Assembly: GCF_010092985.1 (NCBI RefSeq)
Contig: NZ_CP048106.1
Span: 62,001-126,000 of the forward strand
DNA: 64,000 nt
Reading direction: 5' to 3'
Source of the DNA: Pontibacter pudoricolor
GTDB taxonomy: Bacteria; Bacteroidota; Bacteroidia; Cytophagales; Hymenobacteraceae
Below are positions 16,572-25,436 of the stretch, one piece after another. Under the pieces are notes generated by a model. It was given only the letters and a program-made list of their open reading frames with translations. It ran no database searches and was not told the origin of the DNA. Every line of letters begins with the position of its first letter. The stretch's first letter is position 1. A program made the translations under genes and the position numbers.

Positions 16572-17201
16572 TTAGTGCTTTGCAAGGTAGTTAGATACAC
16601 CTTCTTTAGTAGCCTGCATTGCTTCTTTGCCTTCAGACCAGTTTGCAGGGCAAACTTCGCCTTTCTCTTCGAAATACTGCAGTGCATCTACCATACGCAG
16701 CGCCTCGTCAATAGAGCGGCCAAGCGGAAGATCGTTCACTACCTGGTGACGAACTACACCTTCTTTGTCGATCAGGAACAGACCGCGGTAAGCAACCGGC
16801 TCGCCAACAAATTCTACTTCACCATCTTCGTTGTACTCGTAGTGGCCAGCCAATACGTCGTAGTTCTGAGAAATAGTTTTAGCTGCATCAGCTACTAACG
16901 GATAGTTAACATCTGCGATACCGCCCTGGGCGCGTGGTGTGCTTAACCATGCAAAGTGAGAGAAGTGTGTATCAGTTGAGCAACCAACTACAGCTACGTT
17001 CTTGCGCTCAAATTCTTCCATTCTGTCCTGGAAGGCAATGATCTCTGTTGGGCAAACAAACGTGAAGTCCATTGGATAAAAGAAGAAGATCACGTGCTTT
17101 TTGCCAATATATTGGTCAAGAGAGAAGTTTTCTACAAACTCGCCATTCTCTACGGCCATTGCTTTAAACGAAGGTGCTTTTTTACCTACTAATACTGCCA
17201 T
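16572..17201 (-). CDS. Peroxiredoxin, AhpC/typical 2-Cys type
   Basis: A 209-residue thiol peroxidase that reduces H2O2 and organic peroxides in the cytoplasm. The peroxidatic Cys is C50 in DFTFVCPTEIIAF and the resolving Cys is C184 in GEVCPANW. The conserved Arg is in VNDLPLGRSIDEALR. An insertion-like segment YEYNEDGEVEFVGEP (121-135) replaces the usual short loop before AYRGLFLID, which may affect overoxidation sensitivity. It follows the Fur-like regulator by 20 bases, so the two probably form an operon under that regulator. Confidence 0.96.
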   Translation of the reverse strand: MAVLVGKKAPSFKAMAVENGEFVENFSLDQYIGKKHVIFFFYPMDFTFVCPTEIIAFQDRMEEFERKNVAVVGCSTDTHFSHFAWLSTPRAQGGIADVNYPLVADAAKTISQNYDVLAGHYEYNEDGEVEFVGEPVAYRGLFLIDKEGVVRHQVVNDLPLGRSIDEALRMVDALQYFEEKGEVCPANWSEGKEAMQATKEGVSNYLAKH

Positions 17202-17221
17202 TTTATATATTTATTTTAGTT

Positions 17222-17695
17222 TTAAAGATTCTGGTTACTAACTCCTGAAATGCTTATTTGTTTATCCGGCTCCACCTTTTTGCCTGTCAGCTGCACTGCA
17301 AAGCTCTTGATCTCAAAGTTTTCTACCTGCCGCTTACTGAAGAAATCACGCAACACAATTTCCAGCTCCGGGTCTTCAAAATCGATGATCTCGCGGGTAT
17401 TGCTGCAGTAAATGTGACTATGCGTGGTGGTGTTGGTATCATACCGCTTACCGCCTTCTTCCGTCAGCACCCGACGTACTAATTCAGCCTCTGCAAAGGT
17501 ATCCAGTGTTTTGTAAACAGTGCCTAAGGAGATACTGGGGTTTGCCGGTTTAAGGTGCTGGTACACTTCTTCGGCAGTAGGATGGTGGCCGTGCAGCGCA
17601 ACTATAGCTTCGTACACCACCATGCGCTGACTTGTGGCCTTTAAGCCCGAAGCTGCCATATGTTTGTGTAGTTCCTGCCGTGTAAGTTGCTGCAT
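17222..17695 (-). CDS. Fur family transcriptional repressor (PerR-like)
   Basis: A 157-residue Fur-family regulator. The N-terminal winged helix contains GLKATSQRMVVYEAI and the recognition helix SISLGTVYKTLDTF (residues 54-67). Metal ligands are suggested by H92 and H94 in THSHIYC and the DFEDPELE stretch. Only one Cys (C97) is present where many Fur/PerR proteins have two CxxC zinc motifs, so the structural zinc site appears to be missing. The ATG at 17695 was preferred to the one at 17737, because an inverted repeat lies between them that looks like an operator. Adjacent to a peroxiredoxin, so a peroxide sensor is likely. Confidence 0.9.
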   Translation of the reverse strand: MQQLTRQELHKHMAASGLKATSQRMVVYEAIVALHGHHPTAEEVYQHLKPANPSISLGTVYKTLDTFAEAELVRRVLTEEGGKRYDTNTTTHSHIYCSNTREIIDFEDPELEIVLRDFFSKRQVENFEIKSFAVQLTGKKVEPDKQISISGVSNQNL

Positions 17696-17710
17696 TTCTA
17701 AATAAGAATT

Positions 17711-17726
17711 ATTCCTAACTAGGAAT
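17711..17726. promoter_or_regulatory. Inverted repeat upstream of the Fur-like gene, candidate operator
   Basis: ATTCCTA-AC-TAGGAAT is a 7-2-7 inverted repeat located 16-31 bases upstream of the chosen start of the Fur-like gene. Fur and PerR boxes are 7-1-7 type inverted repeats, and autoregulation is common. It would control both the regulator and the downstream peroxiredoxin. Confidence 0.45.
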
Positions 17727-17737
17727 TTGTGCTGCAA

Positions 17738-18024
17738 AGGTAAGAGATAGTTAGGAAGTTAAAAAGTTTAGAGGTTAGAAAGTTATTTATAGTTTGGGAG
17801 TTAGAAAGTTAGAAAGGTATAAGTTAGAAAGTGATTTATAGTTTGTGAGTTTAGGAGTTAAAGAGTCTGGGAGGTAAGGGAATTGGGCAAACATAAAAAA
17901 TGTCATTACGAACAAAGTGAGAAATCTGGTTCTTAACGTGATTCAGATTTCTCACTCCGTTCGAAATGACAAGAAGGGTATAACAACTTTCTAACTTATA
18001 CTTTTCTAACTTTCTAACTATAGA
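17738..18024. repeat. Spacer of simple repeats and a long inverted repeat
   Basis: GTTAGAAAG-type octamer/heptamer repeats run from about 17745 to 17870 and again 17985-18020. Between them, 17902-17928 and 17945-17970 form an inverted repeat with arms GTCATTACGAAC..GTGAGAAATCT and its complement, 26 bp with about three mismatches. A third half copy is at 39608-39633. No gene is seen. Confidence 0.7.
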
Positions 18025-18798
18025 CTATTTTCCTTTAAACTCCGGTCTGCGTTTTTCTACAAAGGCGTTCATGCCTTCGGTCTGGTCTTCAGAGGCAAAG
18101 CAGAGGTAGAAGTTCTTACGCTCAAAATGTAACCCCTCATCCAGTTGCGTTTCGAAAGCGCGGTTTACAGATTCTTTTGCCAGCTTTACCGCTACCGGTG
18201 ATAGCTGTGCAATTTCACCGGCAAGTTTAAAGGCTTCTTCCAGGTATAGTTCTACAGGCACTACGCGGTTAATCAGGCCCTGCTTTTCAGCTTCCTCGGC
18301 GGGCATAAACTTACCGGTCAATACCATTTCCATGGCTTTTGCTTTACCAATGGCTTTGGTCAGGCGTTGCGTGCCGCCCGCACCTGGCATAACCCCGATC
18401 TTAATTTCAGGCTGCCCAAACATGGCCGTTTCAGAGGCGATGATCATATCGCAGGTCATGGCCAGTTCGCAGCCGCCACCCAATGCAAACCCCGACACAG
18501 CAGCTATAATTGGCTTTTTAGTCTTACGGATCTGGTCCCAGGTAGAGAACTGATCGATGTTGAGCATATCGATAGCCGTTTTGCCAGCCATTTGTTTGAT
18601 GTCGGCGCCAGCAGCAAAAGCACGTTCGTTACCCGTTAGTACTATAGCTCTTACATTTTCATCTTCATCCAGCTGTTTTAGTGCATCGCGCAGTTCACCC
18701 ATCAGTTGTAAATTTAGGGCGTTTAATTCTTTGGGGCGGTTAAGTTGGATAAGGGCAACGTGTGGCTGTGCCTGTGGCGTAACAAGTATAAATTCCAT
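18025..18798 (-). CDS. Enoyl-CoA hydratase / isomerase family protein
   Basis: A 257-residue crotonase-fold enzyme, probably hydrating trans-2-enoyl-CoA in beta-oxidation. The oxyanion-hole segments AFAAGADIKQM and SGFALGGGCELAM are intact, as are the two catalytic Glu positions: ELAM (first) and FGQPEIKIGVMPGAGGTQ (second). The C-terminal HFERKNFYLCFASEDQTEGMNAFVEKR motif is typical of short-chain enoyl-CoA hydratases (ECHS1/PaaF-like). It appears to be a lone gene. Confidence 0.94.
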   Translation of the reverse strand: MEFILVTPQAQPHVALIQLNRPKELNALNLQLMGELRDALKQLDEDENVRAIVLTGNERAFAAGADIKQMAGKTAIDMLNIDQFSTWDQIRKTKKPIIAAVSGFALGGGCELAMTCDMIIASETAMFGQPEIKIGVMPGAGGTQRLTKAIGKAKAMEMVLTGKFMPAEEAEKQGLINRVVPVELYLEEAFKLAGEIAQLSPVAVKLAKESVNRAFETQLDEGLHFERKNFYLCFASEDQTEGMNAFVEKRRPEFKGK

Positions 18799-18861
18799 AG
18801 TTAAAATGTCATAGTTAATGTGCAGGCTAATTTAAAGCTTTTTGTGGCAAGCGCATAAAAA

Positions 18862-18883
18862 AAGCCTGCTAGGCTGCAGGCTT
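18862..18883 (-). terminator. Rho-independent terminator
   Basis: AAGCCTGC (18862-18869) and GCAGGCTT (18876-18883) form an 8-bp stem, and on the minus strand the stem is followed by TTTTT from the A-run at 18857-18861. It serves the small gene starting at 19116. Confidence 0.8.
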
Positions 18884-18888
18884 ATAAC

Positions 18889-19116
18889 TTAAATAGCGAT
18901 CTCTTCAGGTTCAGGATTGGTTATTATACGGTAGTAAAGCTTCTTTATCTGTTTTGGCTCATAATCATTAGCCGGGTAAGCATAATGCTCCAGTGACTTG
19001 GCTTTTGCAGGTTGTACCAATTGGGGCACTTCCATTACATAACCCAGGTATAGCAACCCGCAAAGCAAACATAATTTTACAACAAATAACTTATTTACTT
19101 TTTCAACTGGTTGCAT
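18889..19116 (-). CDS. Small hypothetical protein with one membrane segment
   Basis: A 75-residue protein not recognised. Its N-terminus KLFVVKLCLLCGLLYLGYVMEV is a single hydrophobic segment, followed by a polar tail rich in Tyr, Pro and Lys and ending EPEEIAI. It could be a membrane-anchored small protein or an uncleaved signal sequence. A proper terminator 6 bases beyond the stop supports it being a real gene. Confidence 0.6.
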   Translation of the reverse strand: MQPVEKVNKLFVVKLCLLCGLLYLGYVMEVPQLVQPAKAKSLEHYAYPANDYEPKQIKKLYYRIITNPEPEEIAI

Positions 19117-19268
19117 ACAAGCCGTAATATTTAGTAGGTACGAAGATTCTTATATACGTAGTTCCTAATATTTAGAAACTGTAGTTTTATAGGAACTTTT
19201 GACACTATATGTGCAAATATAAATAACCTACATAAAATATGTGCTATTTGTTACATAAAATATATACT

Positions 19269-20528
19269 TTATTTACTAACAAATTGAAATGTTGTGCGTG
19301 TTCGCTGCTCCAGAAGTACCTGCTTGCCCTCTATGGTTTTGTTAATGCTGTTGGTATCGTAGTTTTTTATAGTATAAAGTGTTAACCCTGTGTTATAGTG
19401 TATAATAAATTCATCCTGTAAGGTTAGTAAAAGCTTTTCCAGGCGTTGTGCATGGCAGTCGGTACATACCGAGAACGAGATGGCGGAATTCTGCATCAGG
19501 TTAATTTTAAGGCGCAGCTCTGAAAGGGCATTGAAAATTGTGCCTAGGTTTTTCTCAGAAATAAACGTGAAATCTTTAACGCTGAAGGAGATCAGACACT
19601 GATTTTCCTTAATAATATAAGCAGGGGCCAGTTTCTGGTAACGGCAATCGCAGATCTTGGTACCTTCGCCTTCTGGGTTCAGGAACGACTTTACGTACAG
19701 CGGAATGGACCTGTTTGCAAGCGGCTTTATAGTCTTAGGGTGAATAACAGAGGCGCCATAATAAGCCATTTCTACTGTCTCCTGGTATGATATCTCAGGG
19801 TAGCGAACTGTTTCGGTAAAGTATTTTGGGTCGGCATTCAGTAAACCTTCCACATCTTTCCAGATATACATGGCTTCTGCGTGCAGGCAATAGGCAAATA
19901 TGGCTCCGCTAAAGTCAGAGCCTTCGCGGCCAAGCGTAGTAGTCTGGCCATTGTTGGTGCCCCCTAAAAACCCCTGTGTAACTATAAGTTGCTGTTCGAG
20001 TATAGGAGGCAGGTCGCGCTTTATCAGTCGTTCGGTCCAGTTCCAGTCTATTTTGGCTTCGCGCCAGGTAGTATCGGTCTGTATGTACTTGCGGCTGTCT
20101 ATCCAGGTATTGGTAAGCTGCTGCAACTGCAGAAAGTGGTGCAGTATAACAGAGGCCATTAGTTCGCCGAAGCTCACGGTCTGGTCGTATAGTTGGTCGT
20201 AGCCTGCCTGGCGGTTAAGGGTTTGCAGCGTATCGTTTAATTTAGAAAACAGGTGCTCCAACTCTTCGTATACAGGGTGGCCTGCATCCGGGAACAGTGC
20301 CTGTACAATCTCATAGTGGTAAACACGGCTCTGCTGCAAAGTATCGTTATAGTCTCTGTTATGAAAGGCCTGGTCAAAAACCTGCTCCAATGCATTGGTG
20401 GTTTTGCCCATAGCCGATACAACTATAAGCAGCTTGCTTTTACCACCATGGTTCAGCACTATTTGCGCAAGGTTCCGGAAAGCGTCGGCATTTTTAACGG
20501 ATGCACCTCCAAACTTGTATATTTTCAT
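19269..20528 (-). CDS. Aspartate kinase
   Basis: A 419-residue monofunctional aspartokinase, the first step to lysine, threonine and methionine. The N-terminal KFGGASVKNADAF binds ATP/aspartate, and GREGSDFSGAIFAYCLHAE plus WKDVEGLLNADPKY are the catalytic core. The C-terminal 120 residues contain ACT-like regulatory strands (LISFSVKDFTFISEKNLGTIF, INLMQNSAISFSVC), implying feedback control. It is divergent from fructose-bisphosphatase across 100 bp. Confidence 0.94.
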   Translation of the reverse strand: MKIYKFGGASVKNADAFRNLAQIVLNHGGKSKLLIVVSAMGKTTNALEQVFDQAFHNRDYNDTLQQSRVYHYEIVQALFPDAGHPVYEELEHLFSKLNDTLQTLNRQAGYDQLYDQTVSFGELMASVILHHFLQLQQLTNTWIDSRKYIQTDTTWREAKIDWNWTERLIKRDLPPILEQQLIVTQGFLGGTNNGQTTTLGREGSDFSGAIFAYCLHAEAMYIWKDVEGLLNADPKYFTETVRYPEISYQETVEMAYYGASVIHPKTIKPLANRSIPLYVKSFLNPEGEGTKICDCRYQKLAPAYIIKENQCLISFSVKDFTFISEKNLGTIFNALSELRLKINLMQNSAISFSVCTDCHAQRLEKLLLTLQDEFIIHYNTGLTLYTIKNYDTNSINKTIEGKQVLLEQRTRTTFQFVSK

Positions 20529-20628
20529 TCCTTCAGGGATTATAACACGTAAAAATAGGTAGCCTTCGTTTATGAATCAAAAAATGATATTTTTGTACTA
20601 CTATATTTAGATCAAACCATCTGCTCTT

Positions 20629-21636
20629 ATGAATTTCAATCTTGCTATACCTGTAGGTACTACCCTTGACAGGTTTATTATGAGAAAACAGGAAGCTTTT
20701 CCGTTTGCAACAGGAGAACTTTCTCAATTACTGCGAGATATTGCGCTGGCAGGTAAAATCGTGAACCGCGAAATCAATCGCGCAGGCCTGCTTGATGTAA
20801 CCGGAGCTTACGGCCAACAGAACGTGCAGGGAGAGGAGCAACAAAAACTGGACGTGATTGCCAATATCCGTTTCATCAGGGCGCTCCGAAACGGTGGCGA
20901 AGTTTGTACGATCATCTCTGAAGAAGAAGACGAGGCAATACAGACAGGTAATACAAAAGGTAAGTACATTGTTGCCATAGATCCTTTAGATGGTTCATCT
21001 AATATTGATGTGAACGTATCTATCGGAACGATCTTCTCCATTTACAGAAGAAAGTCAGAGACTGGCTGCGATGGAACGATGGAAGATTGCATGCAGACCG
21101 GAACACAGCAGGTAGCGGCGGGCTATATTATCTATGGTTCATCTACGATGCTGGTATATACAACAGGGCACGGCGTAAACGGGTTTACCTACGATCCGTC
21201 GCTTGGCGAGTTCTTCCTGTCGCACCCGGATATTAAAACTCCGGCTACCGGCACTGTTTATTCCTGCAACGAAGGCAGCGTGAACAGCTTCCCGGAAAGT
21301 ATTAAGCAGTACCTGAACTATTGCAAAGAAAGTAACTACTCTGCGCGTTATATCGGTTCGCTTGTTGCCGACTTCCATAGAAACCTGCTAAAGGGTGGCG
21401 TGTATATTTACCCGTCAACAGCAAAGGCGCCAAATGGTAAACTGCGCCTGATGTATGAGTGCAATGCTCTGGCCTATATAGTGGAGCAGGCCGGTGGTAA
21501 AGCTACAAACGGAACCCAACGCATTATGGAGATAGAGCCAACCGAGCTACACCAGCGTTGCCCGTTAGTAATAGGGTCGCCGGAGATGGTTGATAAAGTA
21601 GAAGAGTTTATTAAAAGTGAAGTAGAAGCTGTTTAA
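20629..21636 (+). CDS. fbp: Fructose-1,6-bisphosphatase class 1
   Basis: A 335-residue gluconeogenic phosphatase hydrolysing fructose-1,6-bisphosphate to fructose-6-phosphate. The metal-binding DPLDGSS motif is at residues 118-124, the upstream ISEEEDE supplies further acidic ligands, and [20 protein letters not shown] is the substrate-binding C-terminal block. A TAnnTTTG-like element (TATTTTTG, 20588-20595) lies 33 bases before the ATG, a plausible promoter. Confidence 0.97.
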   Translation: MNFNLAIPVGTTLDRFIMRKQEAFPFATGELSQLLRDIALAGKIVNREINRAGLLDVTGAYGQQNVQGEEQQKLDVIANIRFIRALRNGGEVCTIISEEEDEAIQTGNTKGKYIVAIDPLDGSSNIDVNVSIGTIFSIYRRKSETGCDGTMEDCMQTGTQQVAAGYIIYGSSTMLVYTTGHGVNGFTYDPSLGEFFLSHPDIKTPATGTVYSCNEGSVNSFPESIKQYLNYCKESNYSARYIGSLVADFHRNLLKGGVYIYPSTAKAPNGKLRLMYECNALAYIVEQAGGKATNGTQRIMEIEPTELHQRCPLVIGSPEMVDKVEEFIKSEVEAV

Positions 21637-21646
21637 ACTATAGCTT

Positions 21647-21958
21647 TTAATTTGAACGATAGATAAAGCGGGTCTGCGCCTTTTGCAGTTCCCGCTTTAT
21701 TATTAACCGGGCTATGCAGTCCGCCATTTCAGGTTCGGAGGGGAGCAGCATGGCCTGTTTTACCTGGCGTTCGTCCACATCAATCCGGTACAGGATATTA
21801 AGCAGGCTGTTCAGGTCGGTTTGTAACAGGTGCAGCACGGCCCGGGCAACTTTCTGCTGTAGTTCGGCCAGGCTCTGTGTTTGTTGCAGATCATCAGCGT
21901 TAAACAGTTTTTGCAACTGCTGTGTGGCGCCCGAAAGTATTACTGCTGCGTATTCCAT
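21647..21958 (-). CDS. Hypothetical protein, helical
   Basis: A 103-residue protein I do not recognise. It is Leu/Gln-rich and predicted helical throughout, with a central acidic-basic patch ILYRIDVDERQVKQAM and no signal or membrane segment. It is convergent with fbp, 10 bases apart, and lies upstream (relative to its own strand it follows) of the DUF5606 gene separated by a hairpin terminator. Codon use resembles the neighbours. Confidence 0.6.
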   Translation of the reverse strand: MEYAAVILSGATQQLQKLFNADDLQQTQSLAELQQKVARAVLHLLQTDLNSLLNILYRIDVDERQVKQAMLLPSEPEMADCIARLIIKRELQKAQTRFIYRSN

Positions 21959-21983
21959 TTCTTAAACTATAGAACAGAAACAA

Positions 21984-22010
21984 AAAGGCCTTCTTTAGCA
22001 GAAGGCCTTT
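21984..22010 (-). terminator. Rho-independent terminator of the DUF5606 gene
   Basis: AAAGGCCTTC (21984-21993) and GAAGGCCTTT (22001-22010) make a perfect 10-bp stem with a 7-base loop. On the minus strand it is followed by TTGTTTCTGTTC. Confidence 0.85.
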
Positions 22011-22017
22011 TATGTTA

Positions 22018-22533
22018 TTACTCTTTTTTCTTCTTGGTCTTTTTCTCTTCTGCCGCCTCAGGTTTTGCTTCTGTTGCTTTGGCTTTCGGAGCTTTCTTTT
22101 CAGCCTTCTTCTCTGCTGCTTTCTCTTCTTTTTCCGGTGCGGTAAAACCGACGTGCTGTTTTACAATTTTGTACCAGTTAGCCAGTTTCTTCATGTCCGA
22201 AAGGTAAACCCGCTCTTCGTCAAAGTCAGGCAGTATTTCTTCCATAAAGGCCTTGTACTCATGGTCCGCTGGTTTTTCGCTTAGTGGCAGGTCATCGCCA
22301 TACTTTTCGTTGATGCGGTCGAACACTTCAGCCAGAGGCACGGTTGTTTCTTCATCAGTAGTATAGATAGAGATCTCATCCAGTAACGACATACGCTGGC
22401 GTGCCTGAGCAACCATACGCTGCGGCTTGTCAGATAAAGACTCAACGATAACACCGGTACGTGTTGGAGCTACCACACGGTACAGGCCGTTCATGCCGGA
22501 AATGGCTGCAACTTGTCTTAGATCAATAGGCAT
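22018..22533 (-). CDS. DUF5606 domain protein
   Basis: A 171-residue Bacteroidota-specific protein. Residues 1-120 match the DUF5606 pattern (MPIDLRQVAAISGMNGLYRV..., with SLLDEISIYTTDEETTVPL and YLSDMKKLANWYKIV). Residues 122-171 are a Lys/Glu/Ala-rich, probably disordered tail ending KKTKKKKE. Function unknown; the basic tail may bind nucleic acid, which is inference only. It has its own downstream terminator. Confidence 0.85.
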   Translation of the reverse strand: MPIDLRQVAAISGMNGLYRVVAPTRTGVIVESLSDKPQRMVAQARQRMSLLDEISIYTTDEETTVPLAEVFDRINEKYGDDLPLSEKPADHEYKAFMEEILPDFDEERVYLSDMKKLANWYKIVKQHVGFTAPEKEEKAAEKKAEKKAPKAKATEAKPEAAEEKKTKKKKE

Positions 22534-22551
22534 AGAGAATAAAAGCTTTTA

Positions 22552-22956
22552 TTATAGTTTAAACTGAATAGGTATACTAACATTAAGGGCATAACCCGGT
22601 GCATTAAATTTAAGTAGTCTGGCCAGACGTAACGCTTCTTCACCGGTGCCGGCACCCGGGTTCCGTAGTACCTTAAACCCCGAAGTAGAGCCATCTTCAT
22701 TGATTGTAAACCCGATAATAGCCTCGCCCATAACACGGTTACGTTTGGCCAGCGCCGGGTATTGCATCTCTTTGCTGATAAACTCATACATGCCTTCTTT
22801 GCCACCTTTGTAATGTTCGGCTGCAGGCAGCACATTATCAGGTATCCAGTAAGCAGGTTTTTCTTTTTTCGCGTCTGTAGTTGTAGCTGTCTGGGCCGAG
22901 GCCGTTACTGCCATAAAGGCAAATAAAAGAAACAATAATGAGATTTTAGTTTTCAT
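22552..22956 (-). CDS. Secreted TonB C-terminal domain protein
   Basis: A 134-residue exported protein. The signal peptide MKTKISLLFLLFAFMAVTASAQ is followed by a short linker and a TonB C-terminal domain (about 50-134): FISKEMQYPALAKRNRVMGE, VIIGFTINEDGSTSGFKVLRNPG-like strand order, and ALRLARLLKFNAPGY. It lacks the N-terminal membrane anchor and Pro-rich spanner of a true TonB, so it is a free periplasmic TonB-C domain protein, common in Bacteroidota and of unclear role. Confidence 0.88.
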   Translation of the reverse strand: MKTKISLLFLLFAFMAVTASAQTATTTDAKKEKPAYWIPDNVLPAAEHYKGGKEGMYEFISKEMQYPALAKRNRVMGEAIIGFTINEDGSTSGFKVLRNPGAGTGEEALRLARLLKFNAPGYALNVSIPIQFKL

Positions 22957-22991
22957 AAGGGAATTTGATTTAAAATTAAACTCAAGCGGGA

Positions 22992-23600
22992 CTATTGCTG
23001 AGGCTGCACCTGTGCGTTTACTTCATCTATAAAGTTAAGCAGTTCATCGCGACCCATTCTTTTTTCTGATGAAGTTACAAAAATGCGCGGCAGCTCATCC
23101 CATGTTTGCAGCAATGTACGCTTGTAAGCAGCTATAGTTGAGTCCGTCTTTACAGAAGACTGTTTATCAGCTTTCGTAAAAACGATCACAAAAGGCACAC
23201 CAATCTGCCCCAGGTGGTTAATAAAATCCATGTCGGCCTTCATCGGCTCATGACGCGAGTCGATCAGTACAAAGATGCAGGTCAGGTTTTCGCGCTTCTG
23301 AAAGTAGTAATTTATCATCTTGCGCCAGTCGTCGCGGGAGCCCTTGCTTACTTTCGCATATCCATAGCCGGGCAAATCTACCAGGTACCAGGTATCGTTA
23401 ATAAGAAAGTGGTTAATGAGCTGCGTTTTGCCAGGCGATGATGAAGTTTTAGCAAGGCCTTTCTGTTCTGTAAGCATATTGATAAGCGATGACTTACCCA
23501 CATTAGAGCGGCCAATAAAGGCATATTCGGGCTTGTCTGGCGCCGGGCATTCCTCCACGCGGGTGTTGCTCATCAAAAATTTTGCTTCTTTTATAACCAT
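22992..23600 (-). CDS. engB: Ribosome biogenesis GTP-binding protein EngB/YsxC
   Basis: A 202-residue GTPase required for 50S subunit assembly. The P-loop GRSNVGKSS is at residues 30-38, G2 lies in SSPGKTQLINHF, G3 is DLPGYGYAKVS, and G4 is FTKADK. The N-terminal VIKEAKFLMSN is the normal family start. No operon partner is evident; the next gene is divergent. Confidence 0.96.
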   Translation of the reverse strand: MVIKEAKFLMSNTRVEECPAPDKPEYAFIGRSNVGKSSLINMLTEQKGLAKTSSSPGKTQLINHFLINDTWYLVDLPGYGYAKVSKGSRDDWRKMINYYFQKRENLTCIFVLIDSRHEPMKADMDFINHLGQIGVPFVIVFTKADKQSSVKTDSTIAAYKRTLLQTWDELPRIFVTSSEKRMGRDELLNFIDEVNAQVQPQQ

Positions 23601-23785
23601 GCTGCTGCTTCTGATTTGGTACGGTTCCCGGATATTTGTAATATAGGGGTTTGTAAATGTATAAAATTGTTAACTTAAGCACCTGAAGTCAGAACTTAAG
23701 CACTTACAAAGGTACGTTTTATTTGCCAAACATGAAGAATATGCCTCTATACTGGTTACACTTGCCAGGTATAACGCCTAAAAAA

Positions 23786-25051
23786 ATGAAACAGTATAAA
23801 TTCTGGTCTGCCAAAAGTTTGTGCAGCCTTCTTTTGCTGGTGTCTATAGTTTGCTCAGGCATGCGGCTGCCCGATACAGAAACGGAAGCAGCTGATGCCA
23901 GTATGCGTAAGGCCGACAAAGCGTATGCGAAGGCGGATTTTGCCGAGGCCGCCGAATGGTATCAGAAAGTGTTGGAAAAGGACCCTAATAATGTGATGGC
24001 CCTGTACCGGCTGGGAATCAGTCATCTGGAACTCCGTGATCCGCGCAAGGCAAAGCTTTGCCTGCAGAAAGTGTATGACATTGACCCAAAGTTCGGAGAG
24101 AAAGTAATCGTGAACCTGGCGGAGGCACTGCACCAGAACTATGAGTTTGAGGAAGCAAAAAAATATTACCAGCAGGAGATATACAGCACCGGTCGGGCCG
24201 ACTGGAACTATGTAGAAGTAATTCGCAAGCGTATTGATGAGTGCAATGCAGGTCAGGCGCTCATGGTACAGCCATCGGTGGCGCAGGTGGTAAACCTGGG
24301 TGCAGCTATAAACTCAAAAGAAGTAGAGTATGTGCCTGTGCTTACCGACAATGATTCTACGCTGCTCTTTACCGTACACGATGCGCCTGAAGGGCCGGAA
24401 CAGATCAAAGTTTCGAGGAGATCAAATGGTGCGTGGCAGCGATCTAAGGAGTACCTGAAATCTGATAATACCAAACACGGGCAGGCTATTGTGACGATAT
24501 CGCCTAATGGTAACCTGCTGTACACCTACGCATCTGCTGAAGGCCTGCGAAGCTACGACCAGGCAAAAGGTGCGTGGGTAAATCCCAGGCCACTGCCAAT
24601 ACCTTTAAGCCAGTTGGCGAACGAAACATCCGTACACATAACGGAGAGTGGAGAATTTGCATTCTTTGCAAGCGACAGACCCGGAGGCTTCGGCGGGCTT
24701 GATCTGTATGTAAGCCAGAAGTTTCCGGATGGTACCTGGAGTGCGGCTATCAACCTTGGAGCAAATATTAATACGGCCCATGACGAGGATGCCGCGTTTG
24801 TAGATGCCAAAACAAAAATCTTATACTTCAGCTCCCGCGGGCACAACACCATGGGGGGCTTCGATATTTTTAAATCTGAGATGCGCGACGGCGCCTGGCA
24901 GCCTGTTCAGAACCTGGGTTTCCCTATCAACTCACCGCACGATGAACTCTATTTTACCCTGGACCGTAACCGGACGTCTGCTTATTTCTCGTCAGACAGG
25001 CCTGGAGGGATGGGGGCACTGGATATTTACCAGATAGTACTGCTTCAGTAA
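23786..25051 (+). CDS. TPR / PD40 beta-propeller envelope protein without OmpA domain
   Basis: A 421-residue secreted protein. The ATG at 23786 was chosen because it precedes a signal peptide (KSLCSLLLLVSIVCSG); the frame is open further upstream. Residues about 40-160 contain TPR-like repeats (FAEAAEWYQKVLEKDPNNVMALY). Residues about 175-421 contain WD40-like PD40 repeats (YFSSRGHNTMGGFDIF, YFSSDRPGGMGALDIY). It shares architecture and motifs with the next gene, a PorE-like protein, but ends before any OmpA domain. It may be a truncated or specialised paralogue in the outer envelope. Confidence 0.82.
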   Translation: MKQYKFWSAKSLCSLLLLVSIVCSGMRLPDTETEAADASMRKADKAYAKADFAEAAEWYQKVLEKDPNNVMALYRLGISHLELRDPRKAKLCLQKVYDIDPKFGEKVIVNLAEALHQNYEFEEAKKYYQQEIYSTGRADWNYVEVIRKRIDECNAGQALMVQPSVAQVVNLGAAINSKEVEYVPVLTDNDSTLLFTVHDAPEGPEQIKVSRRSNGAWQRSKEYLKSDNTKHGQAIVTISPNGNLLYTYASAEGLRSYDQAKGAWVNPRPLPIPLSQLANETSVHITESGEFAFFASDRPGGFGGLDLYVSQKFPDGTWSAAINLGANINTAHDEDAAFVDAKTKILYFSSRGHNTMGGFDIFKSEMRDGAWQPVQNLGFPINSPHDELYFTLDRNRTSAYFSSDRPGGMGALDIYQIVLLQ

Positions 25052-25082
25052 TTAAGCACTACTCTATAATGTAGGAACATTT

Positions 25083-25121
25083 AACTGCCTGCCTTATATA
25101 AGCGTATGGCAGTTTTTTCTT
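25083..25121 (+). terminator. Hairpin terminator after the first PD40 gene
   Basis: AACTGCC (25083-25089) pairs with GGCAGTT (25108-25114) and is followed by TTTTCTT. The stem is short (7 bp) with a long loop, itself containing CTTATATAAG. Confidence 0.6.
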
Positions 25122-25436
25122 ATTTATTTATAAAACAAAAACTGAACATATATAGATAATATATTTTTTATATATTTGCCTTTATTCAATTGTTTATTGG
25201 GAATGTTATAGTTTGGGTGCGGGGCTGTGAGGCTTTCTGAACGAGAATATCCACATGACAACACGGGCTATACTTAAAAACTGAATTTGCCAACTAAGTA
25301 CAAAATAATTATATACTAACATATACCAATTTTAATATTGCTCGTATAGACGCTAATAACGGGCAGGAATGCCATTTATGCTTATAAATCTTACACTCAG
25401 TCAAACCAAGAAAAAAATATAACAAACCTTTACAAC
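25122..25436. other. AT-rich upstream region of the PorE-like gene
   Basis: No gene is seen in these 315 bases. A TAnnTTTG element (TATATTTG, 25171-25178) could be a promoter, which would give a leader of about 250 bases before the PorE-like start. No known riboswitch fold was recognised in it. Confidence 0.4.

Noticed and set aside
17745..17870. CRISPR array in the GTTAGAAAG region
   Set aside because: The units are very short and lack uniform spacers; no cas genes are nearby.
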